From: Bacillus nitratireducens
GTDB lineage: Bacteria; Bacillota; Bacilli; Bacillales; Bacillaceae_G
DNA length: 64,000 nt
Direction: 5' to 3'
Assembly: GCF_001884135.1 (NCBI RefSeq)
Contig: NZ_MAOC01000090.1
Span: 23,868-87,867, forward strand
A program made the translations under genes and the position numbers. Below are positions 39,505-47,952 of the stretch, piece by piece. Numbering within the stretch: the stretch's first letter is position 1; each line of letters opens with the position of its first letter. The notes below the pieces were generated by a model. The model was not told the DNA's origin and did not search any database. It worked only from the letters and a program-made list of their open reading frames with translations.

Positions 39505-40461
39505 GTGAAAACATATATCATTCGTAGGTTGTTACAAATGATTCCTACACTGTTGGGTACGTCAGTTATTATCTTTTTTTTATTCGCGCTTCTTCCCGGT
39601 GACTATATTGATTCAAATCCAAAGATTACACCGCAAAGAGCTGAAGAACTTAGAGAGTTATATGGTTTAAATAAACCAATTGTTGAGCGATATTTTCACT
39701 GGCTCGGTAATGCATTGCAGGGGGATTTTGGTTTTTCTCTTCAATATCAAGAACCTGTAACGTCATTATTAAATAAATTTATATGGAATTCGTTTATTGT
39801 CGCAGTTATTGCGTTGTTCTTTATTTGGCTAATTGCACTTATTATTGGTGTATTTTCAGCGACAAAGCAACATTCTTTATTCGATAAGCTTGTAACAATC
39901 GGTGTTTTTGCAGCGATGTCATTCCCTTCATTCTTTATCGGTTTGTTTTTAATTAAAGTGTTTGCGGTTGACTTTAAGCTATTACCGATAGGCGGGATGA
40001 TTGATGTTGGGAGTAATTCGACTGGGCTTGCTTACGTAATAGAAGTTGCAAAGCATATGGTTTTACCCGTGTTTATTTTGACTCTTCTTGGAGTTGGCTC
40101 ATTAACTCGTTATTTTAGAACGAGTATGTTAGAAGTTGTACGGCAAGATTACATTCGAACGGCTAGAGCAAAAGGTTTAAAGGAGAAGACTGTTATTTAT
40201 AAACACGCACTAAAAAATGCAATTCTGCCGGCTATTACATTGCTTGCATTTGAATTACCAGGATTGTTTTCAGGAGCAATTATTATAGAACAAATTTTCA
40301 ATTGGCCAGGTATCGGTAATATTCAATTAGAAGCACTTAATTTTCGTGATTATACGGTATTAATGGCATTTACAATGTTTCTTTCTTGTTTGACAATTGT
40401 TTCAAACTTTTTTGCGGATGTTGTATATGCAGTTGTTGATCCACGTATTCGGTTGAAGTAA
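39505..40461 (+). CDS. Peptide ABC transporter permease (OppB/DppB family)
   Basis: A 318-residue permease with six helices, N-terminal LFALLPGDYI, the coupling loop DYIRTARAKGLKEKTV near residues 207-222, and C-terminal VDPRIRLK. The GTG at 39505 has TGGAG eight bases upstream; the open frame continues to a TTG inside the preceding hairpin, which is unlikely to be used. It begins the permease-ATPase part of the operon, 12 bases before the OppC-like gene. Confidence 0.92.
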   Translation: MKTYIIRRLLQMIPTLLGTSVIIFFLFALLPGDYIDSNPKITPQRAEELRELYGLNKPIVERYFHWLGNALQGDFGFSLQYQEPVTSLLNKFIWNSFIVAVIALFFIWLIALIIGVFSATKQHSLFDKLVTIGVFAAMSFPSFFIGLFLIKVFAVDFKLLPIGGMIDVGSNSTGLAYVIEVAKHMVLPVFILTLLGVGSLTRYFRTSMLEVVRQDYIRTARAKGLKEKTVIYKHALKNAILPAITLLAFELPGLFSGAIIIEQIFNWPGIGNIQLEALNFRDYTVLMAFTMFLSCLTIVSNFFADVVYAVVDPRIRLK

Positions 40462-40473
40462 GGGGGGAAAGAG

Positions 40474-41397
40474 ATGGAAACTGTTACAGCAATTACAGAG
40501 AAAAAAGCAAAGAAGAAAAGACGGAATGAATCATCGCCATGGAGGCAAGCTTTTAAAAGGATAAAGAAAAATAAAATGGCACTTATAGGATTTTACGCAT
40601 TAGTTTTTATGTTTTTATTTTGTTTTATCGGTCCATTCTTTTCGCCGTATGCATCAGGGAAAATACAAGTTACGTTAATTAACAAACCACCTAGTTTTTC
40701 TCATTGGCTTGGTACAGATCAATTAGGAAGGGATATTTTAACGAGGCTTATGCAAGCCGGACGGATTTCATTAACGATCGGCTTAGCTTCAATGGTGTTA
40801 TCCGTTATACTAGGTGCTTTATTAGGAGCGATTGCAGGTTTTTATCGTGGCATCGTCGACAATATTATAATGCGTCTTGCTGATATTTTAATGTCGATGC
40901 CAGGATTACCATTGCTTATTATAATGGGAGCTATTTTATCAGAATGGAAAGTACCATCTGATTATCGTCTTTATGTCATTATGATCATTTTAAGTTTAGT
41001 AGGTTGGCCAGGACTTGCACGCCTCGTACGAGGTCAAATTTTATCGCTACGAGAACAATCGTTTATGCAAGCTGCTGATGTGCTTGGGATAAACGATTAC
41101 CGGAAAATAGTATATCATTTAATACCGAATGTTCTGCCGATATTAATTGTTGTATCAACATTAGGTGTTGCGGGTTCTATTTTAGGAGAGTCTGCACTAA
41201 GTTACTTAGGTCTTGGCGTTGTCCCGCCTACACCATCGTGGGGAAATATGATTAGTGCAGCAAACTCATTAATCGATTTTCAAAAGCGCCCGTGGTTATG
41301 GATCCCACCTGGTTTTGCAATCTTTATAACAGTTGTATCAATTAATATACTTGGCGATGCACTTCGTGATGCATTAGATCCAAAGATGAAGCGGTAG
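40474..41397 (+). CDS. Peptide ABC transporter permease (OppC/DppC family)
   Basis: A 307-residue permease with a basic N-terminal tail, helix 1 at about residues 36-57, the family motif HWLGTDQLGRDILTRL, the coupling loop LREQSFMQAADVLG and C-terminal GDALRDALDPKMKR. AAGGGGGGAAAG precedes the ATG. It forms the channel with the OppB-like protein and is followed ten bases later by the first ATPase. Confidence 0.92.
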   Translation: METVTAITEKKAKKKRRNESSPWRQAFKRIKKNKMALIGFYALVFMFLFCFIGPFFSPYASGKIQVTLINKPPSFSHWLGTDQLGRDILTRLMQAGRISLTIGLASMVLSVILGALLGAIAGFYRGIVDNIIMRLADILMSMPGLPLLIIMGAILSEWKVPSDYRLYVIMIILSLVGWPGLARLVRGQILSLREQSFMQAADVLGINDYRKIVYHLIPNVLPILIVVSTLGVAGSILGESALSYLGLGVVPPTPSWGNMISAANSLIDFQKRPWLWIPPGFAIFITVVSINILGDALRDALDPKMKR

Positions 41398-41407
41398 GTG
41401 AGAAAGC

Positions 41408-42385
41408 ATGAGTAGAGCAGTAGTAGAGCTAAAGGATTTACAAACACACTTTCAGACGGAAGAAGGTACAGTAAAGGCTGTCAATCATGTTAGCTTTTCA
41501 GTTCGAGAAGGTGAAACAGTTTGTGTAGTAGGCGAATCAGGTTGCGGGAAAAGTGTAACGGCTTTATCTATTATGGGACTTATTGCTGAATCTGGCGGCA
41601 TCGTTGGTGGTGATATTCTTTATGAAGGAAAAAGTCTTTTAGGAATGAAAGAGAAAGAGCTTCGTAGTTTAAGAGGAAATGATATCGCGATGATTTTCCA
41701 AGAACCGATGACATCGCTTAATCCGGTCTTTACTGTTGGAGAGCAAATTGTTGAGACGTTAAGAGAGCATGAACTACTTAGCAAAAACGAAGCATACAAA
41801 AAAGCAATTGAATTAATTCGTAAAGTTGGTATTGCTCGTGCTGATGAAATTGTCCATTCTTATCCGCACGAACTAAGCGGTGGAATGTTACAACGTATTA
41901 TGATTGCTGTTGCACTTAGTTGTAATCCAAAGTTATTAATTGCAGATGAGCCGACAACAGCTCTTGATGTTACGATTCAAGCTCAAATATTAGATTTACT
42001 AAGACAAGTAAAAGAGGAATTTAAAACATCGATTTTATTAATTACACATGATTTAGGTGTTGTAGCGGAAATGGCCGATTATGTTGTAGTTATGTATGGT
42101 GGAAAAGTTATTGAAGAGGCACCGGTACTAGAGATCTTTCAAAATCCGAAACATCCATATACGCAAGGGCTGCTAAAATCAAAACCAGTAATGGGGCAAC
42201 GAACAGATAAACTTTATTCTATTCCAGGGCAAGTTCCAAATTTAGTTGGCTTAGGTGAATTTTGTTATTTTAGTGGTCGTTGTGAGCATTGCATGGAAAT
42301 ATGTAAAGAAGAAGCACCAAATCTGAATGTACATGATGAGAACCATAAAGTAGCTTGCTGGTTATATGAGGAGCGTGCGGAATAA
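41408..42385 (+). CDS. Peptide ABC transporter ATP-binding protein (OppD/DppD family)
   Basis: A 325-residue ATPase: Walker A GESGCGKS around residues 43-50, signature LSGGMLQR, Walker B with DEPTTALD, and a C-terminal Cys-containing extension (CYFSGRCEHCMEIC) typical of OppD. Its stop overlaps the start of the next gene (TAATG), so translation is coupled. Confidence 0.93.
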   Translation: MSRAVVELKDLQTHFQTEEGTVKAVNHVSFSVREGETVCVVGESGCGKSVTALSIMGLIAESGGIVGGDILYEGKSLLGMKEKELRSLRGNDIAMIFQEPMTSLNPVFTVGEQIVETLREHELLSKNEAYKKAIELIRKVGIARADEIVHSYPHELSGGMLQRIMIAVALSCNPKLLIADEPTTALDVTIQAQILDLLRQVKEEFKTSILLITHDLGVVAEMADYVVVMYGGKVIEEAPVLEIFQNPKHPYTQGLLKSKPVMGQRTDKLYSIPGQVPNLVGLGEFCYFSGRCEHCMEICKEEAPNLNVHDENHKVACWLYEERAE

Positions 42386-43350
42386 TGAGTGAACCATTAT
42401 TAGAAGTGAAAAACTTAAAGACGTATTTTCCAATTAAAGGCGGCATATTTAGTAGAACGATTGGACATGTAAAGGCAGTTGATGGAGTAAGTTTTACTAT
42501 TAATAAAGGTGAAGTGTTCGGCCTCGTTGGAGAATCAGGAAGTGGAAAAACAACTATAGGAAAAACAATTTTACGTCTCGTCCAAAAAACGGAGGGGGAA
42601 GTAAAGTTTAAAGGGCACGATGTTCATTCCTTATCCAAGGAGGAATTGAGAAAGTACCGTCCTAATATGCAGCTCGTGTTCCAAGATCCATTTAGCTCAT
42701 TAAATCCTAGAATGAGAATTGGAGAAGCACTTGGTGAGCCAATGTTGGCTCACGGACTAGCGAAGAAAGAAAATGTCCGTGAAAAGGTGATAGAAGTATT
42801 GGAGTTATGTGGTTTAGCGCCGTATCATATTGACCGGTACCCGCATGAGTTTTCCGGTGGGCAACGTCAACGTATCGTTATTGCAAGGGCGATGGTATTA
42901 GATCCAGAATTTATTGTAGCTGATGAGCCTGTTGCGGCATTAGATGTATCTATTCAAGCGCAAATCATTAATTTGTTTAGTGAATTACAGGAGAAAAAGG
43001 GATTATCCTATTTATTCATTTCACATGATTTAAGTGTTGTGGAGCACTTATGTACGAAAATTGGAATTATGTATTTAGGAACTATTGTGGAAACAGCACC
43101 ACGTGATGAGTTATTTGCGAATCCGCTTCATCCATATACAAAAGCATTGTTATCAGCAGTGCCAATACCGGATCCAACAGTTAAGCGAGAACGGATTATT
43201 CTAGAAGGGGATATTCCAAGTCCGGCAAATCCACCATCAGGTTGCCGTTTTCATACACGTTGCCCATTTGCTACAGATGTTTGTAAAACGACTGTGCCAG
43301 AATTTCGTAATGTTGGTGAAGATCATTTTGTTGCTTGTCATCATGTGTAA
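42385..43350 (+). CDS. Peptide ABC transporter ATP-binding protein (OppF/DppF family)
   Basis: A 321-residue full-length OppF-type ATPase: Walker A GESGSGKT near residues 50-57, FSGGQRQR, DEPVAALD, and the C-terminal Cys-rich segment (SGCRFHTRCPFATDVC). The N-terminal FPIKGGIFSRTIGHVKAVDG is typical of OppF/DppF. It closes the operon and is followed by a strong terminator. Compared with the shorter OppF at 4.7 kb it keeps the whole extension. Confidence 0.93.
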   Translation: MSEPLLEVKNLKTYFPIKGGIFSRTIGHVKAVDGVSFTINKGEVFGLVGESGSGKTTIGKTILRLVQKTEGEVKFKGHDVHSLSKEELRKYRPNMQLVFQDPFSSLNPRMRIGEALGEPMLAHGLAKKENVREKVIEVLELCGLAPYHIDRYPHEFSGGQRQRIVIARAMVLDPEFIVADEPVAALDVSIQAQIINLFSELQEKKGLSYLFISHDLSVVEHLCTKIGIMYLGTIVETAPRDELFANPLHPYTKALLSAVPIPDPTVKRERIILEGDIPSPANPPSGCRFHTRCPFATDVCKTTVPEFRNVGEDHFVACHHV

Positions 43351-43352
43351 AA

Positions 43353-43392
43353 GAAAAGGACTCTTTCAAAATATGAAAGAGTCCTTTTTTTA
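43353..43392 (+). terminator. Terminator of the second peptide transporter operon
   Basis: GGACTCTTTCA and TGAAAGAGTCC pair around AAATA, followed by seven T. A bcr1 element is inserted at the end of the T-run. Confidence 0.92.
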
Positions 43393-43536
43393 CCCCGCAT
43401 TAACGGGCAGTAAGACTCCCACCTGAAAATTCGGCACATGCGGGGAAGTTAGGTGGGAGATTAACTGCCCGTAAAAGCCCGATTGGTTCAACTAATAATC
43501 AGAGGAACCCCACCTCTGATTAAAGTTGAACTTTAT
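43389..43536 (+). repeat. bcr1 repeat, full copy
   Basis: Flanked by TTTAC (43389-43393) and TTTAT (43532-43536). Its left end lies in a terminator T-run, and its right TTTAT contains the TAA stop codon of the minus-strand HAD gene. Confidence 0.9.
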
Positions 43537-44405
43537 TTACTTGATGAAGTTTGTTTCAATACAAATTGCTCGATTGCATGAGCAACACCATGTTCATTGT
43601 TTGTTAATGTTACAACGTCACACAGTTTTTTTACATCTTCTTCAGCATTTCCCATTGCAACTGATAAGCCGGCTACTTGTAGCATTGGCATATCATTAAA
43701 GTTGTCACCGATTGCAACAGTATCTTCAATTGGTATATTGAAATAAGCTGCCATTTCTTGTAGGCCGTTCCCTTTATGACCATGCTTATCCATAATTTCT
43801 ACATTAGTAGGAGCTGATGCAGTAACTGAAATATCCGTATCTTCTTGTAAAGTTTGCAATAGCTGCGAACGATGAGCAGCATTAAATGTCAAAATAAAGA
43901 ATTTAGATATTTCTAATTCTGGATTATTTACAACATCTTTGATTTTTTGGAAATCAGTAATTAAGTTTGATTTCTTTTGTTTTTCTGTAATTCTTTCAAG
44001 TTCCTCAAGTGTAACATCTAGTGTATGCTTGTTTTCTTCGAATGCCTGCATAACCTGATCTTGCCATGTATAAGGAGAGTAAACTCCTTTATTTGTGTAC
44101 AACTTATATGGAAAACCTTCAGATTCTAGTAACTTTGCAAGCTTGTATACTTTATCATTTTGTAAACAACGCGAGTTAATTACTTTTCCATCCACATAAA
44201 CAATTGCCCCATTGCTTGCTCCAACTGGAAGAGATAGTTTATATTCTTCCAATAATTTTAAAGCGTCCTCTTTCGCGCGGCCAGAACAAATCATTACAAT
44301 ATGACCAGCTTCTTTTGCGGTTTGGATAGCTTGTAAGTTCTCTTTGGAGATTTCAAGATTAGATGATAGTAGTGTACCATCCATATCTAGTGCGATTAAT
44401 TTCAA
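43533..44405 (-). CDS. Cof-type HAD phosphatase
   Basis: A 290-residue haloacid dehalogenase-like phosphatase. Motif I is ALDMDGTLLSS near the N-terminus, motif II CSGR, motif III/IV Lys followed by IGDNFNDMPML, with a C2 cap domain between (residues about 85-190). Such enzymes hydrolyse sugar phosphates or related metabolites in the cytoplasm. The TTG start at 44405 has GAGGTGG upstream, and MKLIALDMDG then matches the usual family N-terminus; the ten upstream codons to 44435 have no ribosome site. Single gene. Confidence 0.86.
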   Translation of the reverse strand: MKLIALDMDGTLLSSNLEISKENLQAIQTAKEAGHIVMICSGRAKEDALKLLEEYKLSLPVGASNGAIVYVDGKVINSRCLQNDKVYKLAKLLESEGFPYKLYTNKGVYSPYTWQDQVMQAFEENKHTLDVTLEELERITEKQKKSNLITDFQKIKDVVNNPELEISKFFILTFNAAHRSQLLQTLQEDTDISVTASAPTNVEIMDKHGHKGNGLQEMAAYFNIPIEDTVAIGDNFNDMPMLQVAGLSVAMGNAEEDVKKLCDVVTLTNNEHGVAHAIEQFVLKQTSSSK

Positions 44406-44602
44406 AATGACCACCTCTTTGTTTTTATTATACATAGTTATATAGAGGAAACATATAAACTTATCTTGGAAAAATAGTATTTTATCCTACATTAGCAGCC
44501 AGTGAAAACCAGATAGATTCAACCTTACTTATTGAAGATTCACTTTGATTTGTAACAAAAGTAGAGAGGGATATAATTATATTTCGTTTTATGACTGTAA
44601 TA

Positions 44603-44628
44603 TTACATGAATGTTACAAACGTGAACT
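44603..44628. promoter_or_regulatory. GTTAC-type operator, copy 1
   Basis: TTACATGAATGTTACAAACG followed by TGAACT; 132 bases further a near copy occurs. Likely a protein-binding site. Confidence 0.45.
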
Positions 44629-44734
44629 TAGTAGAAAATGCATTAAAACGGGGTTTTTAAGGGTGTTCATAAAAAAACGTAAAAAAAATGTAATAAAATT
44701 TACGTAATCATATTGCAACGTAATAATAGTTATG

Positions 44735-44760
44735 TTACATTAATGTTACAAACGTTACGT
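44735..44760. promoter_or_regulatory. GTTAC-type operator, copy 2
   Basis: TTACATTAATGTTACAAACG followed by TTACGT. GTTAC occurs at 44734, 44745 and 44754, near helical spacing, with GTAAC inverted at about 44774. It lies about 100 bases before the first tandem peptide gene. Confidence 0.5.
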
Positions 44761-44854
44761 AATTAATTTTAATGTAACGGCAACATAAAAACTATGAATT
44801 AATCATTTCTTATAAATTACATATAGATAACTTATAAAAAGGAGAATGAATGAT

Positions 44855-44965
44855 ATGAACAACGAGCAAGTATTAAACGTAACAAAAGGTGACTTCTTAG
44901 GATCAGCAAGCGGAGCAGTAGTATTAACAGCATTAATCGTATTTCTATCAAGCGTATTAGTATAA
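44855..44965 (+). CDS. Small hydrophobic peptide Q1 (36 aa)
   Basis: A 36-residue peptide: polar MNNEQVLNVTKGDF then a hydrophobic helix (LGSASGAVVLTALIVFLSS) ending VLV. AAGGAG lies ten bases before the ATG. The GDFLGSASG..VLTALI core relates it to the A peptides at 18-22 kb. It is the first of four tandem genes on about 153-base units. Function unknown. Confidence 0.78.
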   Translation: MNNEQVLNVTKGDFLGSASGAVVLTALIVFLSSVLV

Positions 44966-45007
44966 TAGAAGTTTTGTAACAAAATAAGAGAAGGGAGAAT
45001 GAAAATT

Positions 45008-45118
45008 ATGAACAACGAGCAAGTATTAAACGTAACAAAAGGTGATTTCTTAGGATCAGCAAGTGGAGCGGTAGTATTAACAGCATTAATCGTATTTTTA
45101 TCAAGCGTATTAGTATAA
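45008..45118 (+). CDS. Small hydrophobic peptide Q2 (36 aa)
   Basis: The protein is identical to Q1, while the DNA differs by a few synonymous changes. AAGGGAG precedes the ATG. Conservation of the protein despite silent changes supports translation. Confidence 0.8.
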   Translation: MNNEQVLNVTKGDFLGSASGAVVLTALIVFLSSVLV

Positions 45119-45161
45119 TAGAAGTTTTGTAACAAAAATAAGAGAAGGGAGAATGAAAATT

Positions 45162-45272
45162 ATGAACAACGAGCAAGTATTAAACGTAACAAAAGGTGAC
45201 TTCTTAGGATCAGCAAGTGGAGCGGTAGTATTAACAGCATTAATCGTATTTTTATCAAGTGTATTAGTATAA
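45162..45272 (+). CDS. Small hydrophobic peptide Q3 (36 aa)
   Basis: The protein is identical to Q1 and Q2, with AAGGGAG upstream and silent differences only. Third unit of the tandem array. Confidence 0.8.
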   Translation: MNNEQVLNVTKGDFLGSASGAVVLTALIVFLSSVLV

Positions 45273-45314
45273 TAGAAGTTTTAAATCATACAAAATGAAA
45301 GGAGAATGAGGAAT

Positions 45315-45425
45315 ATGAACAGTGAACAAGTGTTACAAGTAACAAAAACAGATTTATTAGGATCATTAGGTGGAGCGGTAGTATTAACATCATTTATTCT
45401 ATTCCTTGCAAATATATTAGTATGA
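45315..45425 (+). CDS. Small hydrophobic peptide Q4 (36 aa), diverged
   Basis: MNSEQVLQVTKTDLLGSLGG followed by AVVLTSFILFLANILV: same length and layout as Q1-Q3 but about two thirds identical. AAAGGAG is upstream. It closes the array before a terminator. Confidence 0.78.
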   Translation: MNSEQVLQVTKTDLLGSLGGAVVLTSFILFLANILV

Positions 45426-45456
45426 GACATATAAATACAATCATTCAAAACAAATA

Positions 45457-45505
45457 AAGACTCTAGCATATTAGTAAGTAGTTAATATGTTGGGGTCTTT
45501 TTTGT
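45457..45505 (+). terminator. Terminator of the tandem peptide array
   Basis: GACTCTAGCATATTA pairs with TAATATGTTGGGGTC (some wobble), followed by six T. Confidence 0.8.
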
Positions 45506-45544
45506 TTTTCTTCTATATATCCCTCTAAGTATTAATGGTCTCCC

Positions 45545-45624
45545 TTTATCACGTAAAAGCCCGATTGGTGTGGGCTAATAATCCAGTGGCGATGAAAACC
45601 CCGTTGATTAAAGTTTCACTTTAT
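45545..45624 (+). repeat. bcr1 repeat, internally deleted copy
   Basis: TTTAT (45545-45549) is followed by CACGTAAAAGCCCGATTGG and the right half of the element, ending in TTTAT (45620-45624). The left half is missing, but both flanking repeats are present. Confidence 0.8.
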
Positions 45625-45743
45625 TTTAAGGAGAAAAAAGTCGAATTTTATATGTAAGAAAAAAAGAGGAATTTGACAGAAAAGATAGAAAATTTTAAAA
45701 GTCAGAATTTGTTAGCTTGCTAACTAATTTCTATTAATTGATG

Positions 45744-45759
45744 TTGGAAGCGTTTTCGA
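45744..45759. promoter_or_regulatory. cre-like site upstream of hppD
   Basis: TTGGAAGCGTTTTCGA matches the CcpA site consensus WTGNAANCGNWNNCW at all but the last position. It would allow repression of tyrosine degradation by preferred sugars. Confidence 0.55.
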
Positions 45760-45810
45760 TTGGTTTTAAGTATGGACCATTTAATCTATTTACAGGGGGA
45801 TGAAGATATT

Positions 45811-46929
45811 ATGAAACAAAAATCTATGGATACGCTAGCTGCACAAATGGAGGACTTTTTTCCGGTACGTGATGTAGATCATTTGGAGTTTTATGTAGGG
45901 AATGCAAAACAATCAAGTTATTATCTTGCGAGAGCATTTGGATTCAAAATTGTAGCTTATTCTGGATTAGAAACAGGAAACCGTGAAAAGGTATCTTATG
46001 TTCTTGTGCAAAAAAATATGCGTTTTGTTGTATCTGGAGCTTTAAGTAGCGATAGCCGTATTGCAGAGTTTGTAAAGACTCATGGTGATGGAGTGAAAGA
46101 TGTGGCTTTACTTGTTGATGACGTTGATAAAGCCTACTCTGAAGCGGTGAAGCGTGGCGCTGTTGCGATTGCTCCACCTGAGGAGTTAACAGATGAGGAC
46201 GGTACATTGAAAAAAGCGGTTATTGGTACGTATGGTGATACAATTCACACGCTTGTAGAGCGTAAAAATTATAAAGGCACATTTATGCCAGGATTCCAAA
46301 AGGTTGAGTTTAATATTCCATTTGAAGAGTCTGGTTTAATTGCTGTAGACCATGTAGTTGGTAACGTTGAGAAAATGGAAGAGTGGGTTAGTTATTACGA
46401 GAATGTTATGGGCTTTAAACAAATGATCCATTTCGACGATGATGATATTAGTACAGAGTATTCGGCATTAATGTCAAAAGTTATGACGAATGGAAGCCGT
46501 ATTAAGTTTCCGATTAATGAACCAGCAGATGGAAAAAGAAAATCACAAATTCAAGAATATCTAGAGTTCTATAACGGAGCAGGTGTACAGCATCTTGCTT
46601 TATTAACAAGTGATATTGTAAAAACAATTGAAGTACTTCGTGCAAATGGCGTGGAGTTTTTAGATACGCCAGATACGTATTACGATGAGTTAACAGCACG
46701 TGTTGGAAAAATTGATGAAGAAATTGATAGATTAAAAGAATTGAAGATTTTAGTAGACCGTGATGAAGAAGGTTATTTATTACAAATCTTTACGAAACCA
46801 ATTGTAGATCGTCCAACTTTATTTATTGAAATCATCCAACGTAAAGGTTCTCGTGGATTTGGTGAAGGGAACTTTAAAGCTTTATTCGAATCAATTGAAA
46901 GAGAACAAGAGCGTCGCGGAAATTTATAA
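45811..46929 (+). CDS. hppD: 4-hydroxyphenylpyruvate dioxygenase
   Basis: A 372-residue iron(II) dioxygenase that converts 4-hydroxyphenylpyruvate, made from tyrosine, to homogentisate. Two VOC-type domains are visible: the N-terminal one with DVDHLEFYVGNAKQSSYY and the catalytic C-terminal one with AVDHVVGNVEKMEEWVSYY, GVQHLALLTSDI and TLFIEIIQRKG (iron ligands His, His and Glu). The start at 45811 gives the expected N-terminus MKQKSMDTL and has GGGGGA upstream; the upstream in-frame ATG lacks one. First gene of a tyrosine-degradation unit; a cre-like site and a palindrome lie upstream. Confidence 0.95.
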   Translation: MKQKSMDTLAAQMEDFFPVRDVDHLEFYVGNAKQSSYYLARAFGFKIVAYSGLETGNREKVSYVLVQKNMRFVVSGALSSDSRIAEFVKTHGDGVKDVALLVDDVDKAYSEAVKRGAVAIAPPEELTDEDGTLKKAVIGTYGDTIHTLVERKNYKGTFMPGFQKVEFNIPFEESGLIAVDHVVGNVEKMEEWVSYYENVMGFKQMIHFDDDDISTEYSALMSKVMTNGSRIKFPINEPADGKRKSQIQEYLEFYNGAGVQHLALLTSDIVKTIEVLRANGVEFLDTPDTYYDELTARVGKIDEEIDRLKELKILVDRDEEGYLLQIFTKPIVDRPTLFIEIIQRKGSRGFGEGNFKALFESIEREQERRGNL

Positions 46930-46992
46930 AATTTGTATCCACCAGCAAGAATTCTTTTGCTGGTGGAAATTTCATTTTCATAGGGAGGAATC

Positions 46993-47952
46993 ATGATGAA
47001 ATTTGTTACATTTCGTCTTCCTTCGAAAGAAATGCGAGCTGGATGGCTTGAAGGTGACAAAGTAATCGATATGAATCTTGCGAGTGATGGAAAATTACCT
47101 TCTTCTATGTTCGCCTTTTTAGAGAAAGCGGATGAGTATGCAGAAGTATTGCGTAATATTAAGAATCCTGAAAAGGGTATATATTCTTTAGGGGAAGTAC
47201 AATTAGCAGCGGCAATTCCTAATCCGAGTAGCATTCGAGATTTTTATGCATTTGAGCAGCATGTAAAAACAGCTCGCGGACGAAGAGGGCTAGATGTTGT
47301 ACCTGAATGGTATGATATGCCGGTTTTTTATTTTACGAACCACCGTGCTGTTATTGGACCAGATGATTTTGTTATTGGCCCGAAGAAGTCTAAAAAGCTT
47401 GATTATGAGTTAGAGATTGCTTGCGTAATTGGGAAAGAAGGACGAAACATTTCTCGTGAACAAGCAGAGGAATATATTTTTGGTTACTGCATTATGAACG
47501 ACTGGAGTGCAAGGGACTTACAAGCAACAGAAATGAAAGTAGGGCTTGGACCAGCGAAAGGAAAGGATTTTGCAACTTCATTAGGAGCGTATCTCGTTAC
47601 GAAAGAGGAATTAGACGTTTATCGTAACGGTAATTGTTATGATTTAGAGATGACTGCTCATGTAAATGGAAAGATATTATCAAAAGGAAATTTCCAAGAT
47701 ATTTATTATACATTTGCTGAAATGATTGAACGTGCTTCGGAAGACGTTACGTTATATCCAGGAGATGTGATTGGTTCTGGGACAGTAGGGACAGGATGTA
47801 TTTTAGAGCTTGGTACAGAAGAGTGGCTACAAGATGGAGATGTTGTAGAGCTGTCGATTACTGGTTTAGGTACGTTACGTAATACGGTCAAAAAAGACAT
47901 GAAAGCGGGTGATGGGCATGTTTTATCGTCACATGGGGGAGCTACCTCATAA
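46993..47952 (+). CDS. Fumarylacetoacetate hydrolase family protein
   Basis: A 319-residue hydrolase with the FAH catalytic C-terminal domain from about residue 95: DYELEIACVIGKEGRNIS (metal-binding Glu and Asp), NDWSARDLQ, GPAKGKDFATSLG and GTVGTGCILELG. It should cleave fumarylacetoacetate to fumarate and acetoacetate, the last step of tyrosine breakdown, as its position between hppD and the homogentisate dioxygenase suggests. GGGAGG is followed by a double ATG (46993 and 46996). Its end overlaps the next gene by about 35 bases. Confidence 0.9.
   Translation: MMKFVTFRLPSKEMRAGWLEGDKVIDMNLASDGKLPSSMFAFLEKADEYAEVLRNIKNPEKGIYSLGEVQLAAAIPNPSSIRDFYAFEQHVKTARGRRGLDVVPEWYDMPVFYFTNHRAVIGPDDFVIGPKKSKKLDYELEIACVIGKEGRNISREQAEEYIFGYCIMNDWSARDLQATEMKVGLGPAKGKDFATSLGAYLVTKEELDVYRNGNCYDLEMTAHVNGKILSKGNFQDIYYTFAEMIERASEDVTLYPGDVIGSGTVGTGCILELGTEEWLQDGDVVELSITGLGTLRNTVKKDMKAGDGHVLSSHGGATS

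Larger units (their letters stand above)
44406..44854. other. Regulatory region upstream of the tandem peptide genes
   Basis: No gene is visible. It contains a palindrome TGTAATATTACA (44596-44607) and two related segments rich in GTTAC (44603-44628 and 44735-44760), described separately. Confidence 0.6.
44846..45300 (+). repeat. Tandem 153-154-base repeats carrying peptide genes
   Basis: Starts at 44855, 45008 and 45162 are 153 and 154 bases apart. The intergenic segments (TAATAGAAGTTTTGTAACAA) are repeated too, so whole gene-plus-spacer units were duplicated. Q4 is an older copy. Confidence 0.9.
45426..45810. other. Region between the peptide array and hppD
   Basis: It holds the array terminator, a truncated bcr1, the palindrome GTTAGCTTGCTAAC (about 45709-45722) and a cre-like site. 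No gene seen. Confidence 0.6.

Noticed and set aside
44803-45135. A 110-codon minus-strand frame across the Q peptide genes
   Set aside because: It is the mirror of the tandem repeats; the plus-strand peptides have ribosome sites and silent changes, the minus frame has neither.
44855-45272. CRISPR array
   Set aside because: The repeats are 153-154 bases, contain whole genes and have no unique spacers.
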